From Gnetum montanum (lineage: Eukaryota; Streptophyta; Gnetopsida; Gnetales; Gnetaceae), in NCBI GenBank assembly GCA_015680685.1, contig MNCI01005562.1, forward strand, positions 109,304 through 173,303: 64,000 nt of DNA, written 5' to 3'. This document shows positions 58,506 to 64,000 of this stretch, piece by piece. Numbering within the stretch: position 1 is the first letter of the stretch; every line of letters begins with the position of its first letter. The notes under the pieces were generated by a model, which worked only from the letters and a program-made list of their open reading frames with translations, was not told the DNA's origin and searched no databases. Made by a program: the position numbers and the translations under genes.

Positions 58506-60648
58506 TGAAACACCATAAAATTTTAGGGCCTTGATGCTTCAACAAAGTCTTGAAATTTGGGCAAGAATTTCCACAAGTGCAGCATCATGATGCGTCATCA
58601 AGACAATGTAGGCACTAAAAGTAGACCATACAATCTGGCAATTTTTCTATCACCCTGGCTAACAGGTCTGTTGAACTCTCTAGCCTGCCCAGCTTGGTAC
58701 TTGACCCGGCTGACGATCTACCCAGAGAGCATGTTAGGAGCTGTTGAAAGTGTTCAGGATGAGCTAAGTAGTTTAACAAGTTTTCTAACTAAAGAAACCT
58801 GCTATGCTGCATAGCGTAGCAGGCCTTGAGAAGACTAAATAGGTACCAGAGATGCACATTAGTGATGACTCAGCCCTCCAGAGAATCTGCCCCACTTCAT
58901 CCTTGATGCACGAGCAAAGTGACATAGCAAAAATTTGGTAAATTTCATCGAAGATCCTCTTCACTCAAGTGCTATGCTATGCAACGTAGCACAGCGTAGC
59001 AGGGATACACTCTTGCAATGCTCCCACTCAAATGGCTTTGATGGAGTAGGCACATTTGCTTAGGTTTCAACCGATGAACAAGTTTGCTCCATTGACACGC
59101 TAGGACATGACTAACATTCCACGACAAAATGTTTGCAAGATTAAGTTAAAATCCAAGCCAAGCTGGGTGTTACGCTATGCTACGCTACATAGCGTAGCAC
59201 AACATAGTAAGAATAGAACACATGAAGGCCCTCTACCAAGTGGTTTCAGCAAGAAGATTGTACTTGGCCATATTTCGACCTCCAAGATTGGTTGTCCCAC
59301 TTTGCCCCCCAAGCTCCAAGCATGACTTCTTGAAAAACCATTGCAAAACCAAGCGAGGATGCATGTCATATTGGCTGCTACACTACACTATGCTACATAG
59401 CGTAGCATAGTGTAGCAAGGATGCAAAACACCAAAGTGTCCCAAAGATGAACTCAGCAAGTCCTAGGATCTTTCAGCATGGAAGATAGGGTTGCAATCGC
59501 TTGCCTAACTAGGCCTTAAACAGGTATTTTTGGCTTATAGGCAAGGTTTCGTTTAAAGCCGATAGCTACCCTATGCTACACTACGCAGCGTAGCATAGCG
59601 TAATAAGCGGGTCTTTATGCTACATATGCTGGAAAGTGTAAACAACGTAACACTTGCGTATCAACTTCAAGACATCTTCGGTTAGCTACAAAATTGGTTA
59701 GCAACGACTGTTCTCATCCCAACACCTCTCCAATAGGTAAAGTTAGCAAGTTTGCCATGTTTTGCACCCCCTAACCATCCCTGAAGTTGTCCCTATGCTT
59801 GACCCTGCTCGCAAAAGTAGCGAAGATGTAGTCCTAGAGCACTGGCTCCATTTTGCATTTATTGACTAGCAGTTTTCTTTACAACAAATATCGCATCTCA
59901 CTAAACTTTAGCACATGTAGCATGAACGGTATGGTCACAACATAGAAATTTTCAACATTGCACAGTAGCACGGCACAAGTCACATTCTTACTTTGTTGGG
60001 CCCAGGACACGTGGCACTCAAACCATGTTTCTCTTCCACATCCAACTCTATAAATACCTCAGCAAGCAACATTCAAGGGATTGGCTTTTGGGAGCATTCT
60101 AGCGAGGTTGGCTTTTGGCATTGTTGGCTTGGAGCATTCATCAGCTTTTAGCATTGTTAGCTTTTGGCAATTACTTCTCTGGTTGTTGGCTTTCTTGGTT
60201 GAGATCTTGGCACTTTAGCTCTCTGGTGATCGGCTATTAACAGCAATTTGAGGAATTGTGACCATACTGCTTCGTTGTAAGCTATGCTTGTTCCCACTGC
60301 CATCTGTTGTACACCTCCTTCATTTCAGCAAAGATCAGATCCCCAATCTTGGGATGGTGCACTTCCTTACCCAAATTTGTTTCATTTTTGTCTTGTTATT
60401 TTTGTGTTTTGCATTATTTTCAATCAATTTATGTTCATTGTTTATCGTTCAACATGCGTGTAACAACCTTGAAACCAACGTTTACGAAAGGTTATTATAC
60501 ACCACTTAAGTCCCTAACTGATCAACCATACCATTCAGGGTACCCCGCATTCGTTTACATCTAGCACAGCCCTCGCACAGATCCGGGGTTAGGTTGTATG
60601 CCCAGTAACCTCTTGGTGTTCCAACCACTGACATTTTTGGTCGCTACA
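58506..60648 (+). repeat. 3' LTR of element A
   Basis: Partner of 5132-7264. It keeps the five near-palindromes (about 58797, 58968, 59171, 59377 and 59572) and a TATA box at 60049-60056, and ends CGCTACA. Confidence 0.9.
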
Positions 60649-60653
60649 ATAAG
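60649..60653. repeat. Target-site duplication of element A, right copy
   Basis: ATAAG, identical to 5127-5131. Confidence 0.9.
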
Positions 60654-60830
60654 ATTAACCAACTAGAAATGGATTTTTTTACTCCAAAATTAGAAAACAA
60701 AAGTAAATGGATTAGTAGTGAATAGTTTAACAATCCTCAGGATAAGAAAGCTACCATTGTGCATCTATGATTAATGGTATGTAACTAGGTTAGTTGATTT
60801 AAGGATGTTAACAATGTCAAATTAAAGTCT
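60654..60830 (+). pseudogene. Decayed DUF7869-like gene, right part
   Basis: With one ATAAG kept, the frame that reads MHNSEYKNDK before element A continues as INQLEMDFFTPKLENKSKW after it, then meets stops. This supports insertion of A into coding or formerly coding DNA. Farther right the sequence is too decayed to follow. Confidence 0.45.
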
Positions 60831-62340
60831 TAAGTAAAGGCTAAATTACAAGATATTCTTCAAAAGAAGAAATATGAAGAATTACAAAACATGATATCCA
60901 ATCCAAATAACAATTGAATATATATAGTAAATACAAGGCTTTAAGCTATTATCTATTAATGTTATGTACTATAATATTATTAAATTATATACATTTACCA
61001 ATTTTGTCTATATATTGATTCTAGTAAAATTAAAATTTTGATTTAATTTTTTAAGTATTCTCTAAATAAATAATTTTAAACTAATGATATAGGACAACCA
61101 TTTTTACCAAATGTCACATATGGTATCACAACATGCATGACCATGCATATTATGGATACCATCAAAAATGTATTTATCCAAATTTTATAGGTTAATTGGC
61201 CTTGTATTTAATATAATTTAAGAAATCTTTCAAAATCTTTAAGTTTTCATAATTCTAGAGTTTTCAAAATTTATAAAACATTTTAAATTTAATTAAGACT
61301 TTATTGTTAAGACATTCTCTTTTTTTCTACTTGTTCAACTAGGTAATGCTTCAATAATGTGATGTGTCCTAAATATAGGATCATTTACAAACAAGTATGG
61401 AGTATTCATTATTCATAAGTAGATACAAGATTTTGATACCTAATCTCAAGAATATTCTAAGCTTTCATGTTTCATCGAACTATATCACCTTTCGTTGATT
61501 TTTCAAACAGATGAACATGTAGGAAAGAAGACTTACATATAACCAATTATACATTATAATCTTCCTAATCTTCCTAATTTTTTAAATCTTTTTCCTTTTT
61601 GTTTAAGAGAAATGATGGCAAGGAAAATAGGTATTGAAATTAAGAATAGAAAAAATTCAATATGAAGGTGAAGATATTAAAACTCAAGTTAATGTCAACA
61701 ATATTATTAATCATATGACAATAAAGAAAGTAGAGAAGATAGAAGTTGCCATAAATATTTCTACTTAGACTACAAGAAGTATTGATCAATCTAGACAAAT
61801 AGCTCATAAGATAGATTTCTCCTTATTTAACAAGAACAATGTTAACTCAAAGGTTATAACTAGTGTTAACAAGTAGGCTATAGTTGATGGTAAATATTCT
61901 TTTACATAAGATTAACATTCAGTGATAAATTAATCATGATGACTAGTATAGGACAACATTTTGTACTAGATCTAGCTTTGTTGCAAATGTTATTATTTCT
62001 CGATAGCTTTCTATTACTACCTTAATTTCTTTTCTAATTTTTAATTTAGGTAAAGATATTAAAAGTGGTGTACATGTTGTTAGAACTAGCACCTTCCTCC
62101 CTACTAATAATTAAGTTTCCTTTCTTAAATTTTTAAAATATTAGTTATAAGGATGAATAACTAAGTAAACATCTCTAAAATTGAAAAAAAAATTTCCATG
62201 TTATTTTTCTATTTTGTACTTAGTATTAATCATGTGATGTACTCTAAATTTTTGGCTTATTATTAATATATTTTTAGGGTCTAACATTCCTACCCATATA
62301 ATTATCATTTTATCATAAATATATACAAAATTAACTATAA
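60831..62340. other. AT-rich decayed DNA, no gene recognised
   Basis: Very AT-rich, with stops in all frames and no domain motifs. A stretch at about 61660-61910 is relatively open on the + strand but unrecognised. It may be further remains of the gene that A entered. Confidence 0.5.
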
Positions 62341-62354
62341 GCTTGATAACAATG

Positions 62355-62435
62355 AGATGTTAGCCTAGTGGTAAGGATCTTAGCCTGGTAACCCTATGTC
62401 ACAAGTTCAATTTGACTAGGCAACACTAAGTTATA
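62355..62435 (+). mobile_element. Possible tRNA-derived SINE head
   Basis: TTAGCCTAGTGGTAAG resembles an RNA polymerase III A box and AGTTCAATTT a degenerate B box, about 45 bp apart, as in the tRNA-like heads of plant SINEs. I did not find the SINE tail or target duplication. A decayed tRNA gene is the alternative. Confidence 0.4.
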
Positions 62436-62678
62436 AACTAAAAACATATTCCATAAATGAAATTATAAAACTATTTTCATACATCCAAGAGGTCTTCATG
62501 AATGTGAATAAAAATTTTAGTTTCATAATTCATTCTTCATCTATCTCTTATCTTTGATGATTATTGAGTTCAAAATCTATTTCTATTGGTAACTTATCTT
62601 AAGATCATTTTTTTAAGAGTTATTCTTTATTAAGACTTCTATTTTTGGATTGTTTTTTTGATATTGAATATAAATCTA

Positions 62679-63834
62679 TGTTTAAGGACCGAGAACTTAG
62701 AAGGAAGGGTTGAATAAGTTTGCTAATTCAAACAACCAAGACAACCAAAACTGCACTCAAATTTATGTGGTTCTCCAACTTGGATACTTCTACACTTGGA
62801 GGGTAGAATCCTTGCATACCTCTAGACTTTGTTCCTTCAAAAATGTGATTTAAAGGACACCCTAATCTTTAAAAACTTTGAGCTTTACAAAGAGTGTTTT
62901 CTCTCAAGAAACACACTCAATCCTACAAGATCCCAATAAGCTCAAAATGTGGTTTCAAGGATCCAACAATCTTTACAATGATGTGAGCTTTGCATGGAGT
63001 GTTTTCTCTCAAGAAATACACTCAACCTCGCATGATCCTAGTAAGCTCAGTGGATGCATTCCTGGAAGAAGCACATCAATCCTACAAGGCTTACAAAGGA
63101 AGAAATAGAAGCAAGGAGAGAATGTAACTACACTTTACAAATTTCTTGCTTTGAGGATCTCACAATACAAAATATAACTCACAATAGATATAGAATTAAA
63201 GAACAAATAAATTCACAAGATGTAAATGATGAAGGAATATTCATATAAATATTGCTTATAGATTTTCCAAAGATATTATTCCTTTTATATCCTATGGCCT
63301 TGTCAAATAACCTTTGGAATTCATGCAATGGCTATAAAATGGCTGGTCGGGATGTCTCATTTAAGCTTCGGATATCTCAATGAATTTTTGTGCTTACATG
63401 TGGAACATCCTACTAGAAATTAGGATGTCTCACATGGGACATCCTAGCTAGGATGTCTTAAGAATAATTAAGATGTTTGCTATTTTTGTGGAACATTAGG
63501 ATTGAAATGTGAGCTCTATCATTTGGATGTCTACTAATCTTTTGGAATGTTTAGGAAAATACTAGAATACCTTCTTCTAGCCTTCATGTGTTCTTGACAT
63601 CTTTCATCTTTGTTTTCTAGGTAAGAGTTTGTCATCTTAGACTGACAACTAAGCTCTTATCTTGGTCTCAACTTTCTCTTTGTCTCGATCTCTTCTTGAT
63701 ACCATCGAAGCTCTTGTCCTAATCTCACAATGCTCCTATCATCTTGTTCTTTCCTTTTTAAGTCCTATAAGATTCCAACAAGGACATTTTCTACATTCTC
63801 CATTTTCTAAGGGTTTAACATACTAAAAGGTCAA
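62679..63834 (-). repeat. Probable 3' LTR of a minus-strand copia-type element
   Basis: On the minus strand a purine tract AAAAAGGGGGAG (63840-63852) is followed by TGACC at 63834. The segment then runs to ATTCAACCCTTCCTTCTA and CCTTAAACA near 62679. This order (purine tract, TG.., ATTCAACCC near the end, ..CA) is familiar from plant copia LTRs. The body would lie beyond the window, so the second LTR and target duplication cannot be checked. Confidence 0.45.
62880..63057. repeat. Direct repeat, ~72 bp, twice
   Basis: Two diverged units start GAGCTTT at 62880 and 62985 and share AGTGTTTTCTCTCAAGAAA. They lie inside the probable minus-strand LTR. Confidence 0.7.
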
Positions 63835-64000
63835 AAATCTCCCCCTTTTTGGTAATGTCCAAAACTTGGAAAATGGATTAGCATAGAACATCTTAAAAGC
63901 AAATAAAAGCACCATACTTATCCTTCAAAACAAACTCCCTCTTTTTGGGCATTAGCAAAAAGAAGTTTCTTTAGCAAACTTCCCCTCAACATGAATTTTT

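Larger units (their letters stand above)
5132..60648 (+). mobile_element. Element A: outer Tat/Ogre-type LTR retrotransposon
   Basis: A complete but dead Ty3/gypsy element of about 19.8 kb once the nested element B is subtracted. Its LTRs are 2133 bp (5132-7264) and 2143 bp (58506-60648), begin TGAAACACC, end CGCTACA and are flanked by ATAAG. Order: primer site 7270; gag-protease 7611-11395; repeat array 1 (split by B); antisense gene 47689-52571; repeat array 2; pol 53333-56800 with RT, RNase H, second RNase H and integrase; repeat array 3; 3' region; polypurine tract 58493. The second RNase H places it in the Tat clade. Many stops, lost Gag zinc ligands and a lost integrase Asp make it non-functional. 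Confidence 0.9.

Noticed and set aside
62355-62435. A functional tRNA gene
   Set aside because: The boxes are degenerate and I could not fold a complete acceptor stem; a SINE head or decayed tRNA fits better.

Overview
The window is plant nuclear DNA made almost entirely of transposable elements. I see no intact single-copy host gene. Very large Ty3/gypsy elements with two RNase H domains point to the Tat/Ogre lineage of seed plants. Heavy nesting, LTR pairs that differ at roughly one position in ten (counted by eye) and many C-to-T-type stop codons suggest a large genome that purges old elements slowly, such as a gymnosperm or a large-genome angiosperm. The species cannot be fixed from the sequence.

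Layout: three LTR retrotransposons, all on the + strand, sit one inside another, each with an exact 5-bp target duplication. Element A (5132-60648, target ATAAG) contains element B (11753-47442, target ACTAG), which contains element C (21907-40966, target GTATT). Without their inserts they are about 19.8, 16.6 and 19.1 kb. The order of insertion is A, then B, then C. A landed in an already decaying gene that resembles the DUF7869 family (3585-5131, continuing at 60654). On the left (1-3341) is unassigned DNA with an LTR-like TATA region and a 399-bp inverted repeat that is probably an assembly error. On the right (60654-64000) are decayed DNA, a tRNA-derived SINE-like head and what looks like the 3' LTR of a minus-strand copia-type element.

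Each element has the same plan: LTR, primer site, gag-protease, repeat array 1, a large antisense gene, repeat array 2, RT-RNase H-second RNase H-integrase, repeat array 3, a 3' region with a possible splice acceptor, polypurine tract, LTR. B has lost its integrase. All sense genes carry stops, and several catalytic residues are changed, so no copy here looks autonomous.

The most striking content is the antisense gene between protease and RT. In all three elements it can be drawn as eight exons with conventional GT/AG borders and nearly the same exon sizes (119/119/140, 449/450/449, 275/273/272, 1048/1049/1047 and so on; A/B/C). In A and B a TATA box lies about 140 bp before the start codon. 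It encodes roughly 1,100 residues: a basic start, a long middle part, an acidic exon and a coiled-coil exon. Its introns survive retrotransposition because it is antisense to the genomic RNA. Short motif arrays bracket it. A family-specific motif (GCTACGCTA-type in A and B, CTCACGCT-type in C) fills both the LTRs and the introns of this gene. I infer a self-regulatory module carried by these elements; its function is unknown.
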